Of a stretch of 64,000 bases of DNA, positions 45,665 through 58,971 are shown piece by piece (positions within the stretch are counted from its first letter, which is position 1; every line of letters starts with the position of its first letter). The notes beneath the pieces are model-generated. The model did not search any database, was not told the DNA's origin, and saw only the letters and a list, made by a program, of their open reading frames with translations. This DNA comes from Hypericum androsaemum (taxonomy: Eukaryota > Streptophyta > Magnoliopsida > Malpighiales > Hypericaceae), in the NCBI GenBank assembly GCA_963995505.1, contig OZ023198.1, positions 9,973,141 to 10,037,140 of the forward strand, read 5' to 3'. The position numbers were made by a program, and so were the translations under genes.

Positions 45665-48555
45665 ATGGCCGCCAACTGGAAGAGCAGCCAGGGGATCGCC
45701 ACCAGCTTGGGGAAGCGCGTCGTCAACCAGATCTGGACCGCCGCCTCTTCCTCTCCAGCTCGATCCTCCACCTCCTCCTCTCTCAGGTGACTTCGTGTTC
45801 CTTACTTTCCGTGTGGTGACGTCATCCTCCAATGCATTAACCGTACTGGCGATCATAATCTCTCCTCGATAACTCAAGCTCTTTAGGTTCAATTAACGGC
45901 ATGATCATCAATGGAAGAGAAAGGGAGTTTTAGGAATTGGCTATTAAGCTAATGTCTCGTCCCGTTTTCTTTTTTTAGTTTTGCGTTGGCAGAAAATATA
46001 TTTCCAATTAATTTTCGAGAACTAGCGATAATTGTTTTTTTTTCTTTTTTTAATTTGCAGACAGAGCTATTCTTTGATCGTTATATCAATGTGTCGTCGT
46101 TAAATATAGATTATTTGCGTCTTTTCCTCTTTTTCCTGTTTATTTTCTACGGTATTAATAATTAGTCCCTAGCTTTAATCGTATATATATTCCGATTGTT
46201 CTTTTCCTGCTTAACCGATTCAATAACCAGCAAGGATTTCTTTTTTTTTTGTCGTTTGTTTGTGTCCTTTTTAATTTCCTTGTGGAGCAAGACGACAATG
46301 GAGGCATAGTAAATATCGGATAATGTTTTCGGTGAGTTTCTTTCGTACAGCGGATAGGCTATGTCGTACTGTTCACAAGCTAGATTTTTCGTAAATTTTG
46401 AATATTCATAATCAAAATTTGCATGGTCTTATTTAAATATGATTTTTAATATTTTCACTCGTAAAATTTAAACTTAAAACTTACTTTGAGAAGAAACAAA
46501 TTTCTGACTGCTCCAACTAAATCATATTTTTTTAAGATTGTAAATCATATTGGCGTGGAAGGGTAGTTGCGGTTTGGAACCGGTCGATTTTGGGTCAGGT
46601 CCCTAGTGGGAGACAGTCTTGGTAGGGGGTAGTTTGGTAATTTTCTATGGACGTACTGGTCTAGATATCTCTTTTTTTTTCAAAAAAAAATAGTATCTCT
46701 TTTTTTTATTTTTTTGAGAAGGACTAGATATATCTATTCTATTCTCCGTAAAGTTGCAACTTGCAACGACCTTTTCCGAAATTGTCCCATTCACTCGAAG
46801 ATAACGTGTCTAATTGGTTTTACCAATTGTATATTATAAGCTCAATTCAAAGATTGTGATTTGGGTTATTTGTTTATTAGGTGTGACAACCTTGTATATG
46901 TGGGGTGATATCGAATATAAAATAATGTTTCTTGTAAGATCCGTATTTGAGGGAGTGTCTTAACTGGGGATTAATTGACCTCCCACCCAATTGCCTGCTG
47001 GTAGGTATCGGATGACTAGATATTCAACTAACCAACCAAAATAGGCAAGCATGGAAAATATGAATTAACGTTATATATAATAATTGATTTTCTTCTTTGT
47101 TTTTGTTAGGCGAAGGCCCTATAAACTTTGTGAACTTAATTGTTTTTCTAAAGCGGGAATCTATAAATTATTTTTTTAGTAGGGTAAATTTATTTATTTT
47201 CGTAAATTGAAAATAATATGAAAATTTATTTTTTTGGTATAAATGTTATACTTTCGGATATTGGCCGGCGATTATTTTGTGCGACTCTGTTAGGGACGAA
47301 TTAGGTGAAAGTGCGCTTATCTGTATCTCCACTGAATCTGTTGAAACCCATTTCTTTATATTGTTTTTCTTTTTGCGAATTGAATAAACACTTTGATGCT
47401 GTTCACACCTCTGTTGACTACTTATATAAGCGAATTATTTGAGACTGCATAGTATATGTACCTCAACTTCTCCACTTGTGTAATAATTAAATACATAATT
47501 CTCTACTTAGCTCCTCGTGCTTTCCGAATCCTGGGTAGGTAGTAGTTCCTTAACCTGATGCCAGCCAGCTGTTAGGTGGCGACATTATGTTATTTTATTA
47601 ACTACTTTAGGACTGGAGAACGTGTTTTTTTTCTTGAATGATATCTGGAATAATGCTCGGTGGTCGCTTATGGACAACGAAAATTTTATTTCAAGTTGAC
47701 TTACGAGTCGTATTATTTACTAGATTGATAATGCGGTGATGATATGATTGTGATATAATTAATTTTTATTATTTCTTTTAAAGGAATTAATTTTTATTTG
47801 TTATTACTTGACGTATAGTAAATCTTGATGAACAAATTCTTGAATGGTTGTAACTGCAAGTTTTTGGTTAAAATCATCTGGATATCAAATACTCACCGTG
47901 TCGATTAATCTAAGTTTAGACTTTCAACAAGTATTAAACAATCACGGATTCATAATTACTCGAACTTGGCACTTTTTGGTTAAGGGTGCAACTGCAAGTT
48001 TTTTTTTTTGAGGGGCTGCAACTGCAAGTTGGCATTGAGTTATCTTCATGTGCGGGTCCCATGATTTTTGTCTTTGAAGATCGGTTACTTGGTTTATCAA
48101 AACACGAATAGCATTCTCTCTTTAATCTACGTGGATTTTGCTTTTCTATAGAGAGATAATTACAACTTTCTGCTGGGACTATTTTCTATTGTTTCTAATC
48201 AACATGGTCTCTGTTTAAGAATTGTTTAGTCGTAGAGGGTCAGAGCAGAGTTCATTGACTAACTTGGAGACGGTGCTTAACTTGCAGGAGGGCTGCTCAT
48301 GCATCAGCTTATGACAAGAACTTGGACGAACATGTCCGCCCGACGATTGTCCCGGACGATGTGATCAATCCCGAGTCTGACAAGTATTGGTCTCCGCACC
48401 CGCAAACCGGTGTCTTTGGCCCCGCCACTGACCACACTCATGGAGCCGGAAGCGCCTCCGCTCCTGCAGGCAACGGCCAGAGCTCGGTGCTGGAGGAGAA
48501 CGCCTGGTTCCGCCCCTCCAGTCTCGAGGACTTGGAGAAACCCCATCACTCCTAG
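45665..48555 (+). CDS. Small LEA-type protein (At5g17165/At3g03150-like), two exons, 129 aa
   Basis: The exons are 45665-45786 and 48288-48555, joined CTCAG|GTGACT to TGCAG|GAGGGC, giving SLR-RAAH across a 2.5-kb intron and exactly 130 codons. Residues 1-42 ([20 protein letters not shown], then [15 protein letters not shown]) are basic and hydroxylated with no acid, as in a mitochondrial presequence. The mature part begins near [20 protein letters not shown] and holds the conserved block [20 protein letters not shown] and the tail [19 protein letters not shown]. This matches plant proteins annotated as late-embryogenesis-abundant (At5g17165 and At3g03150 relatives, from memory), whose biochemical role is unknown. 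A stress role is inferred only from that label. Confidence 0.9.
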
Positions 48556-50608
48556 CTCTAGCCCATCTCCTATCGCGTTTCTCTCTCTTTGTCGCTGATT
48601 TGAATAAGTGCTGTATGCATTTGTGAGATATAACAGCTGTGTGGAATCGGGTATCTGCAGTGGACTGATGTTAGTAGAACTTCTGGTGTAGTGCTTGTAT
48701 TGATATGGGATATGCTTCCTTGTTATTTTGCTACAAGATACCTTGGTTGCAATATTCATGATCTGTTTGCCCCTACAATAGTTCACTTTTGTATGCCATT
48801 TGGTCCTTTAGTACATTTTTGTAAATTTTGTCCTGGATAATCAGCGCTAGTTTTTTATACCACATGGTATTCACATAACTGACTAATATAGGTTCAAGTC
48901 AGGTAGGATATTTATAAGGTGAGAAAACTCTTCTAACAAATATTTAACACTGTTGTGTTTCTAAAGACTCCATTAGTTAAGTTAGAACAACGCTATTTAT
49001 GTAATGCTAGTGGTGGGGCTAGATTAAATAGAAATGGACCAAATGGTATCAAATCAATCCGTGGACTCACAGTCACAGGAACGTTCACCAAAAAATAGAG
49101 GGATAAGGTCCATTTTGGACCTGAATAGTATCATGACGTTGGTTATAATTTTTATACATAATAATGCCAGAACATGGTCAGTGGTTGTTGGCACATTAGC
49201 TACCACTTTTTAGTTCTTCTTTATCGCGTGAAGGGTCCAACAAATAATAGTGACATTTGACAAATGAGCCAATTTACGACATCGGGATTTCAATTTCATC
49301 AAGGTGGAGAGGGACAGCTTGAAACCCATCCGCGGAGCATACGCGAGATAGCAACTGCCATTTTAGACGGCGAAGAATATTTTCTGTTCAAACTTTACTA
49401 ATGAAAAAAGTATTCGACAGTTGAACGTGATCCGCACTTTAAGAAAGTAATGGAGCAGTTCTTATCAATATTCGCAGTTGATATATCGTCCAATTTTAAG
49501 GTCAAAAAATTATCTATCATTCGATAGATACAGTAATAAGAGAGCTCAAAAGATTATATGTAATTCGATAGATACTTATTAGTAATAAGAGATGTCAAAC
49601 AAATATTTAGGCTACAACAAGAGAAGAGTTGGATACTTTTAAGAATCATTGGCAGTGTTTGAGGAGGCTTATGTTGGGTGGAGTTATATTAGCGTGTTAA
49701 ATTGTGTGTTCGCAGTGATAACTCTCCGATATTTTTTTTCATAGATTTTTTATTGAATTTTATCATAGTAGGATTTTAACGAAACCTGTAACCGAGAAAA
49801 TTTAATTTTGAATGTGAATATTATGGTAAAATAAAATTATAAACGTGTTGATAATGGTGTTGTTGTTTTAGTAAGCCCTCTATTGTATATATTTTTTAGA
49901 ACCTCTCTTGTATTTTGACGAACAATATTAATTAGCTCCGATATGTTGGGCGTGAGTTTTATAATAAGGGGTGATGTTAGTTAGTACGAGACGTTACATT
50001 CATTCATTCAAAAATAAACATAAAGTATTGAATAATAATAATGTATGGTAAATGAAATAATAGTATATCGGTTGATAATTTGTACAGATATCATATTTTT
50101 TTCGCTAAAATTACGTCGAGTCGTCTTAAAAAATACGGTTAATATTCTTTTTCATCGTTGATAGTGGTGCTTCTTCCAGAAAAATAATATTCGCCGCCAT
50201 TTTCATACATGAACGATCGAATCACATCGTTAATTTCATGGAGCATCTTCACGGCCTTTTAAAAAAAATATTTATACGAATTTATTCATAGGTTTTCTTC
50301 CTTGTGCCGTAAGAAATGAATCATGGAATTATGCCGCTTCTTTATTTGGTTCCTTTCTTTCAAGTTTCTACGTGTTTATATTCACGAGGATCGACAATTT
50401 ATCACAGTTTCATATTCGAACCACTTACTAATATTGAGTAGTTTAATTCAAGTTAATTTGGAAAAAAATTTCTGACGATGACATTCCCCCACTTATTCTA
50501 AAACAGTCCACTTATTCTACCTTTATTTAAGTATTTGTTGAATTTTTTACGGTCCATTTATCTCACTATCCGTGACTTTTGAAACCAGCCCTGCCACTCA
50601 GCCATAAA
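48556..50608. other. 3' UTR of the LEA-type gene, then intergenic
   Basis: No gene is supported. The sequence beyond about 48800 is AT-rich with short repeats such as CGATAGATAC at 49522 and 49567. Confidence 0.4.
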
Positions 50609-52777
50609 TAATGTAGCGTGGAACTACCGCGGATTAGGAAGTTCGAGAGCAGTTCATCAACTTAGCAGGTTAGTCAAGTCCTACACTCCCCATATGCTCT
50701 TCCTTTAAGAGACTAGGTTACTGGATTTAGAGGCGGAGTTGGTGAAGTGGAAAATGGGTTGTGAATGTGGCATATTTGTATCTTGTCGGGGATCTGGATG
50801 ATCCCGAGGAGGTGGGTTGATGTTTCTGTGGATGAGAGGTTTAGATAAAGCCTTTTGTCTTTCTCGTTTAATCCCATCGATGTTGAAGCGTTGGAGGCGG
50901 GAGCAACCTTTTGTTAGGCATTTTCAGTTCGAGTCTATGTGGATGAGGCACGAGGAGTTACCTGCATAGATCAGAAATGGGTGGGAGTTTAAACTGCCGA
51001 GGGTAGAGATTACCTAGAGGCTTTTAGCTTGTGCGGATACTTTCCGGGTGTGGGATAAAGAGGTTTTCGGGCATGCGTGGACATCGGCGAAGAAGCTGGA
51101 GAGAGAGATGGCTAGTCTCCAGTCCAGCCCGCTTGACTCGGTGTCAAAGGGTAGGTCGGAAGAATGTAAGAGCTTTTATGTTTCACTATTTTCTTCCTCT
51201 AGTTGTGTGCAGGTTGAGGAGATTTCAGGCCTGGTGACCCGGAGGTTACGGTGGACATGAATGTTGCCTTGGAGAAGCCGTATACCAAAAACTAACTACT
51301 TAAAGTTCTTCACCAAATGCACCCCACGAAGGCCCTAGATCCAGATGGAATGCCTCCGCTCTTGGACAAGACAATGGAACGTTATCTCGGCCTGCCAACA
51401 GTAATTGGTCGGTCCAAGAAAGTCATTTTCTCCTCTATCAAAGACCGGGTGCGTGATAAAATTAGTTCTTGGAAGGTCCGACTAATATCTAAGGCGGCAC
51501 GAGAAACTCTTATAAAGTCAATTTTGCAGGATATCCCAAGCTATGTCATGAGCTGCTTCATCTTACCATTAGATACCTGTCATAGAATTGTAATGTTTTA
51601 AAACTCATGGTCGGACCGACAGTCCGACCAGTCTGACCGTCACTCGGTAGTTATCTCGGGCCGAGTTTTGCCTATTACCCGCTGAATGGTCCAACCGCTT
51701 GAAATCCGGCCAGACCGCCCGGTTTGAATGCTTGGTTGACCCAGATTTGATCGGTTCAACCAGAAATCGAACAAAAGAGATAAAACTCGTGAATCTGTAA
51801 ACCAAAAAACATTGGAAAATTTATCTTTTCCTCGGTGTATTGTTCTTAACCATCCAAAACCTTGGATCCAAACCAAACAAAACCAAATTCTCTCTTTTCT
51901 TCTCTGAAAAATAAAAATTACAATGGACATTCATATTCTACCCACCAAATCCCAGCCAAAACCCAACCAAAATTACTCGCCTCACCACAAAACACAATCA
52001 AATTGAAAGTCCAAAAACCCAAAACAATATAAAAATTCATAATCCCTGGCTTTCCAACCTTGTTCCCATGTGCAGGTGTCTTCTTGGGTTCAAGATTCTC
52101 TCTCGCTTGCTGCTACTGGTTGGTTGGAACAAGATAAAGGTTGAAACTTTACAACGAAGTGTTAATCTAGGAGGCTAGAAGATGGATGGTGATGTGTGTG
52201 TAATAAAGAGAGAGAGGGGATGTCTTTAATTCAGGGGAAGATGGACGTAAGAGAGAGAGTGTCATTAGTTAAAGGAAATGAACATGGGGAGGAGAGAAAG
52301 AAATGAGAGATGGAAAAAAAAATCTATAAAGACTAGACGCTTCCTGCTATTATAGTACATAAATAAAATATTCGGTCTGATCGGTGAGCCAACCGGTCTG
52401 ACCAGATAAACCGCGACCTAGAGAGAAAAGTGGGTCACTCTCCGGGTCGGTTTTAAAAATATTGTAGAATTGAACAACGCCTGTGCGACTTCTATTGGGG
52501 TGGTACAAAGGAGGGGAAAAAGATGTTGGCTAAACAGGCGTCGCACCTCATCTGTTCACCTTCATCGCTGCAGCCCGAGTTTTGAAGGGCAAATATTTCC
52601 CCCATGGAAATCTTTCTGATGCCATTATTGGTTACCGGCCTAGTCATATATGACGTGAGATCAAGCTTGGCTCTGATTTATTAGGCACGGTGATCGGATG
52701 ACGGGTTGGGAATGGCTCTAGTATTAATTTTTGGACGGATAATTGGCTTCTGGGAGGGAATGGTGGCTAGCGGTTTT
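50609..52777 (+). mobile_element. L1-type LINE relic, interrupted
   Basis: The plus strand reads, in shifting frames, NVAWNYRGLGSSRAVHQLSR (endonuclease start, about 50609), RRWRREQPFVRHFQFESMWM (about 50892), VWDKEVFGHAWTSAKKLERE (about 51047), MHPTKALDPDGMPPLL (about 51317) and YLGLPTVIGRSKKVIFSSIK, then RETLIKSILQDIPSYVMSCF. After the hAT-like insertion it resumes DFYWGGTKEGKK and later KGKYFPHGNLSDAIIGYRPS and RVGNGSSINFWTDNWLLGG. This is the order of a plant non-LTR retrotransposon ORF2. The catalytic YADD region is deleted: the reading jumps from PDGMPP straight to the C-terminal thumb. It is interrupted at 51591 by a hAT-like element and at 52778 by the copia element. Confidence 0.9.
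51591..52464. mobile_element. hAT-like element with GGTCNGACC ends, long form (874 bp)
   Basis: It starts TAATGTTTTAAAACTCATGG and ends GTTTTAAAAATATTG. The 8-bp TSD TAGAATTG is perfect (51583-51590 and 52465-52472). GGTCGGACC/GTCCGACCAG motifs lie near both ends, and the interior has a GA-rich tract (about 52205-52270), as in the 22604-23473 copy. It lies inside the LINE, whose reading can be followed on both sides, so the empty site is known. Confidence 0.94.
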
Positions 52778-53535
52778 GACGCATAATTAACGAGTAATTA
52801 CGTGTTAAACCTGTTTAATGAACAAACTAATTCGTTAATAATAAATCACTTACTTGTTGAAGTAAGAGGTCCACAGGCTCGGGTCCACAACTTCTTTGCA
52901 CTCGTCAAATTACGATCACGTTTGAACGGATCCGTAATCGATTTTCACGAGATTTCCTTTTATCGAAAATCTGATAAAAATTCTGGAACTGATCCGAAAT
53001 TTTCCTTTTGTATGGAGTGGTTGTGGGAAAAGTTACATTTTAGTCCAGCCGGATTCCTCCTTTTATAGGAAAGTCCGGCCAGTCAAGACGCGCCACGCGG
53101 CATGCCACGTGGCACTTCCGACCGCATGTCTGCCACGTGGCATGCCACGAGGCGAAGCTACTCATAGCTTTGCCACGTGGCTGCCACTTGGCACGCCGGT
53201 GTGCCACGTGTCCGCCACGTGGCATGCCACGCGGCAAAGCTACCTATAGCTTTGCCACGCGGCTGCTACGTGGCATTCCAAACCACATGTCTGCCACGTG
53301 GCGCCATTCGGCCACATGCCAGCCACGTGGCATGCCACGCGACGAAACTACCCATAGCTTTGCCACGTGGCATTCCACGTATGACGTCAGCGCCACGTCA
53401 TGCTGACGTGGCGCTTGCGTAGCTTGGGCCGGTCAACGCGGGTTTACCGGCCCATCCAACCCAACTTTTTGGGCCTAATGGGCCCGGGCCCAATTAGGCA
53501 CAATAATAATTACCTATTGGGCCCAAGGTCCAACA
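52778..53535 (-). repeat. 3' LTR of the copia element (758 bp)
   Basis: On the minus strand it begins TGTTGGACCTTGGGCCC and ends AAAACCGCTA, where the 5' LTR has AAAACCGTCA; the usual CA end is thus altered. It carries eight CACGTG motifs by eye in its U3 half (53110-53370). It lacks the palindrome seen in the 5' LTR. Confidence 0.95.
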
Positions 53536-53545
53536 TCTCCCACTC
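53536..53545 (-). promoter_or_regulatory. Polypurine tract of the copia element
   Basis: GAGTGGGAGA directly precedes the 3' LTR on the minus strand, the usual primer for plus-strand DNA synthesis. Confidence 0.8.
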
Positions 53546-54478
53546 AATTATTATTGACCTTGATCAACAGTTATCAGATTTCTTTAAAGGATTTCGTGCG
53601 ACCAGCACACGTCGAGTATGTTAAGCCTAATTCAAGAGCACAGACACTCAAGCTATTTGAATAGTAACATCTCGACAACCTTCTTGTATAATGTATGCTA
53701 TTACTCCAGGACTCATGTCACATTCCATTGTTCACATCAGTGATTTCAAACAATTATATTCGGGTTCACTATTGTACTTTTCAATACAATTGGTGCACCT
53801 GAACCACGAAACTCAGAATGTGATGAACAGAGTTCCTTCTCCCTTAACTGTCTTCCTTTCATAATGATACAGCCTGCTTTTCTGGTCAGCCCTGCCAGGT
53901 CGAATCGCTATGCCATAACCTTTTCATGAACTTTCCAAGCTAGCAGCACTGGATCATACTTCCAGAATACGTTTAGGATCTTAAGGGTAGGTTTCGGGAA
54001 TCACAATTCTCGAAAATTGGTCTCACACCAGGGATTGTGAAATCACTCAACATTTTCATCCCATCCAGTGGTCGAGTAGCACACATGATACTGATCACGT
54101 GTTACGGTGTATTTTCCTTTTTAAAGGAACACATGTTATTTAACACCATACTAGAGTATCAGCCTTAGCTTAACTCTAGGCTAATAGGACAGACAGTATG
54201 ATAAGTTCCACTTATATCTTATCATATGGATTGTAGAAAATCCAAATGCAGCAACTTATTCCTGCATCCCATAAGGAAACTTGCACTTAAGCAAGACGGC
54301 ATTTCGCCATAGGACATGCACTTATGAATGTCCAATAACTGCCTCATCTCATCTAGGAATCAACTTCTTGACTCCCACTGAGGTAAACACCCGTGTGAGT
54401 GGGCTACTTCTCTGTCCGACATATTTCACATTTAACTCATATTGCTAAATAAAAATTCCTTTATTCCAACTAATTGGA
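53546..54478 (-). other. 3' untranslated region of the copia element
   Basis: About 0.9 kb lie between the pol stop and the polypurine tract. No coding frame of note was found. Confidence 0.6.
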
Positions 54479-57400
54479 TTACAAATAAAACCGTCGTAAA
54501 CCCAGTGACTTAACATGTTTCTCGAACACTTCTCGAGGTAATGCTTTAGTCATTGGATCTGCGGCCATATCTCGTGTAGATATGTGTTTCATACACAGTT
54601 CTTTATATTTTATTAAATTTCTCACAAAGTGAAATTTAATATCTATATGCTTAGCCCTGCTATGGAATCTAGGATCCTTAGCATATGTTATAGCTGCCTG
54701 GTTGTTGCAGAATAGACTCACTGGCTCCGTCGAGTTGATCAGGGAGAGATGGCTTAAGAATCTCTTCAACCATACCGCTTCTTGTGTAGCATGAGCTGAA
54801 GCTACATATTCTGCTTCCATTGTTGACAGGGATACACATGTTTGCTTCTTACTGCTCCATGAGACAGCACCCCCGTTCAACAAGAAAACAAATCCAGATG
54901 TAGACTTTTTCTTATCCACATCACCTCCCCAATCAGCATCAGTATAGCCACTCAATATCAGGTCACGGCCTTGATAGCACAAGGAGTATTCTGCAGTAGT
55001 ATTCAAATATTTCAAAATCCCTTTGACAGCCTTCCAGTGAGTACTGCCTGGATCAGACTGATATCTGCTTGCTATCCCAACAGCATAGCAAATGTCAGGT
55101 CTAGTACACAACATTGCGTACATCAGACATCCAACTGCATTGGCATAAGGAATCTTCTCCATGTCCCTACGTTGTTTAGCTATTTTTGGGCACATGTCCT
55201 TACACAAATTATGACCTTTAACCAATGGGACATACTTTGGGTTACTGTGATCACAATTGAAACGTTCTACTACTTTGCGAATATATGTCTCTTGTGAAAG
55301 AGACACTATTCTTTTAGAACGATTCCTCGAAATCTTAACTCCGAGTATGTAATCTGCTTCACCCATGTCTTTCATTTCAAAGTTGGAAGATAACCAATCT
55401 TTGATTTTGACAAGAAATCCCATGTCATTTCCAGCTAAAAGTATGTCATCAACATACAAGGTGATGATAACAAACTTCTTTCCTGATCGCTTAACATACA
55501 CACAGTGATCTTATGCTGCATGATCGTATTATGAAAGCGAATATACCACTGTCTAGACGACTGCTTAAGGCCATAAATTGATCTATTCAATTTGCAAACT
55601 TTGTGTTCGCAGCCTTTTTGAATGTAGCCCTCAGGTTGAATCATATAGATTTCTTCATCCAATTCTCCGTGGAGAAAAGCAGTCTTTACATCCATTTGAT
55701 GTAATTCTAGATTCATGTTAGCAACCATAGCTAAAATGACCCTAATTGACGTAAATCTAACAACAGGTACAAAAGTCTCCTCATAGTGTATCCCAGCCTG
55801 TTGTTTAAATCCTTGGGCAACCAAATGCGCTTTGTATCTTTCGATACTGCCATCTGCATTGCGCTTGATTTTGAGAATCCACTTATTCCCAATTGCCCTA
55901 CGCCCCTTAGGTAGGTCAACCAGATCCCAAACCTGGTTTTTGATCATAGAAGACATTTCTTCATCCATTGCATTCATCCATTCATCACGTTTTGGAGATG
56001 ACAATGCTCCAGATACATTTTTAGGTTCATCTTCATCCTGCAGGATGGCCCGAAGAATTTCACTTGGACCACCAAATTTCTTTAGTGATACCAAGAACGC
56101 ATTAGCCTCGCCTTCGATGTCAAATCATCGGCGTGGTATGCTAGTTCTGCTAGACCTACGGTATTCCCAGTTTTGATAAACATCTCTCATATATTCATCA
56201 TATCCAGGAATCGCACTCCCACTGGGTGGAAATACCGTACTCCCACTGGAATAAGGCATTACCTCCCTTTCAGGACTCAGATCACGACCTTCCGGATCAT
56301 TTTGAGTTGAAAAATCTCTATCTTCCTCCTCAATTCTCCCACTCGGAAGAAGTGATCCAGATGAATCTGGTTCATTTGTCTCATAAAGGGTAAGGTCACT
56401 ACTAACCTCTCCCAACTTTGGAAATTCATTCTCCAAAAACGTGACATCGCGTGATTCAAATTCTGTTACATGTCCATTGTCCAGTTCACCCACGAACACG
56501 TACCCTTTAGATACCTCTGGGTATCTTATAAAGATACTTTTTCTACCTCTCGGTCCTAATTTACCGAAAGTACTTGAGGTAGAATGGACATAGGACGCAC
56601 ACCCCCATGGCTTAAAATAGGATAAATCAGGCTTCCGATCTGTCCACATTTCGTAAGGAGTGGCTGTAACAGACTTAGAGGGTACATGGTTTAGAACGTA
56701 TGCGGCAGTCAGGAGCGCATGTCCATAGAATGATATAGGCAAATTTGCCTCTGCCATCATCGATCTAACCATATCAAGAAGGGTTCTATTCCTTCTTTCA
56801 GCAACTCCATTTTGCTGTGGTGTATAAGGAATGGACAACTGATGTTCAATTCCTTTTTCAATGCATAGAGCTTTGAACTCATCAGAAAGATATTCACGGC
56901 CACGATCAGTTCGTAAGGCCTTTATCTTTCTATCCTTCTGATTCTCAACAAAACTCATGTATGTCATGAAGCAGTTTAAGGCTTCAGACTTGTGAGAAAT
57001 CAGGTATATCAGACCATATCTAGTATAGTCGTCAATAAAGGTGATGAAGTAATATGCTCCATGCCTTGCCCTCACGTTCATTGGACCACATATGTCAGAA
57101 TGGACTAATTGTAGTGGAAATTTGGCTCTAGCCCCAGTACCGAAAGGTTTTCTAGTACTTTTCCCTTCTAGACAGGATACACAACTAGGTAATATAGATT
57201 TCTCTATATTGCCCAACAGTCCTGCCTTAGCTAGACGGTTTAAACGATCCTGACCGATATGGCCAAGTCTAGAATGCCATAGTTTAATATCATCCTCTGA
57301 TGAATTTGAACTAGTGACAAAGGAAAAACTTTCAGAAGGATCAATATCCAGAATCAAAAAACCTTCTGATATATATCCAAGGCCAAAATAGGCATCATCC

Positions 57401-58602
57401 AAAAACAATCTAACGGTGTCGTTCTCAAATGACAACCGAAAATCTAAAGACATTAATGCAGAAACTGAGATCAGGTTCCTTCGTATGTCTGGAGCAAACA
57501 ACACGTCATGTAAAAGAAGGGCACGACCACCACGAAGGTGTAATCTACAAGTGCCCAGGCCTTTCACATCCACGCACGAGTTGTTACTAACAAAAATGGT
57601 TTTTGCTCCAGCCGGTAACCGCCTGTACTCAACGAACGAACCACGGTCTCTAGCTATATGGTCTGTCGCTCCTGAATCAATCACCCACACAGAATGTGAT
57701 TCAGTTAGAAGGGTACAAGAGGATACATACAATTTACTCACACTTGAGTTTAGATGTACCTGCTTGTGCATTTTGCAATCTTTTGCAAAATGTCCCTTCT
57801 GTTGACAGTTAAAACATTTCACTTTTGAAATGTTAAACCGCTTGTTCTTTTTAGCCTTGGAGCCATCTAACTTGGTTCCATGGTTTTCAGCCTTTGGAGT
57901 TTGTTTACACTTACCCTTTCCTTTACCTTTTTTCTTTTTCCCACCACTCCCAGTCGAACAAATCGAATGGGCTTCAGGGTGGGATTTCATAGCTAGGAGG
58001 CGATCTTCCTCCAGCTCAAGGTGTCTGGCAACATCATCAAATGTTACCAAATGATCGGAATGGGTAAGATTCATCTTCATCTGTTCCCAACTTGGTGGTA
58101 GAGAACGGATGACAGCTTGAATCTGCTGCTCGTTGCTGAGTATGTGACCGGCCTCTGCCAGTTCACTGATCATATTGGACATCACTCTCAAGTGTTTCCT
58201 CATGGGAACCTCCGAACGCTTTTTAAAAGTATCAAACCTTATGGTCAAAGCACGCAGCTTCGACACTGAAAGCTTTCCGAATTTCAGTTTGAGAGCATCC
58301 CATAACTCTTTCGCGTTGTCATGCACGCGAAATTGTCTGGTGATATCATCCATCATTGAACTCAGCAAGATCAATCGAGCAGTAGTGTTTTTCCTCTTCC
58401 AAATAATATAAGCTTCCTTATCTCGCTTATGTTGAGCAGTTGTGCCTTCTTCAGGCTCATCCATTATGACATGTATGTGCTCCAGAACCTCTTGTTCTTC
58501 AAGCACATATTGGATTTTCATGCTCCAATTGTCATAGTTTTCACCGTTGAGTTTTAACTCACGGTTTAGCTCAGCAATGATGGATCTAGAAGCGACTGAC
58601 AT
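54479..58602 (-). pseudogene. Copia gag-pol, one stop and one frameshift
   Basis: From ATG at 58602: a Gag domain (residues 1-200, LNGENYDNWSMKIQYVLEEQ), a zinc knuckle CFNCQQKGHFAKDC, a protease with VIDSGATDH, an integrase with HSRLGHIG and CVSCLEGK zinc residues and a D-D-E core (DICGPM, LRTDRGREY, PQQNGVAERRN), a reverse transcriptase (KARLVAQGF-like KAHLVAQGF, then LYVDDILLAGND) and RNase H (SGYTDADWGGD, MEAEYVASA). A TGA at 56127-56125 follows SSRTSIPRR; the same frame continues at once (FDIEGEANAF), so it is a single point change. Near 55500 the frame shifts by one after TIMQHKI, and the catalytic RT motif lies in the new frame. All catalytic residues recognised are present. Confidence 0.93.
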
Positions 58603-58971
58603 TTCTATAGGGATTTTTAATATGAGAACATATTAGAAATTTGATTTGGCAATATGATTCAATTTACTAATCACTCATAACTTTTAACGATATGGAGTTC
58701 TTGATTAATCTCAAAATCGAAGTGGGTCGCGGGCATGCTTCCCCTCACCATTCAAGTATTAATCTTAAACTTCAACCGTTTAAAGTTCATCGATAGTAAA
58801 TTCAAGTGGAAGCAATTAAACAAACATCTTTATTTAATTACATGTTTGACACATGCATTTGTACATTCTGAGTGTGCTCACACATGCACAAAACCTCAGA
58901 CAAGGTCACAACCTATTGTACAAAAGTCCCCCAAAAATAACATATGTATATGGGGACAGTTAAACATATAA

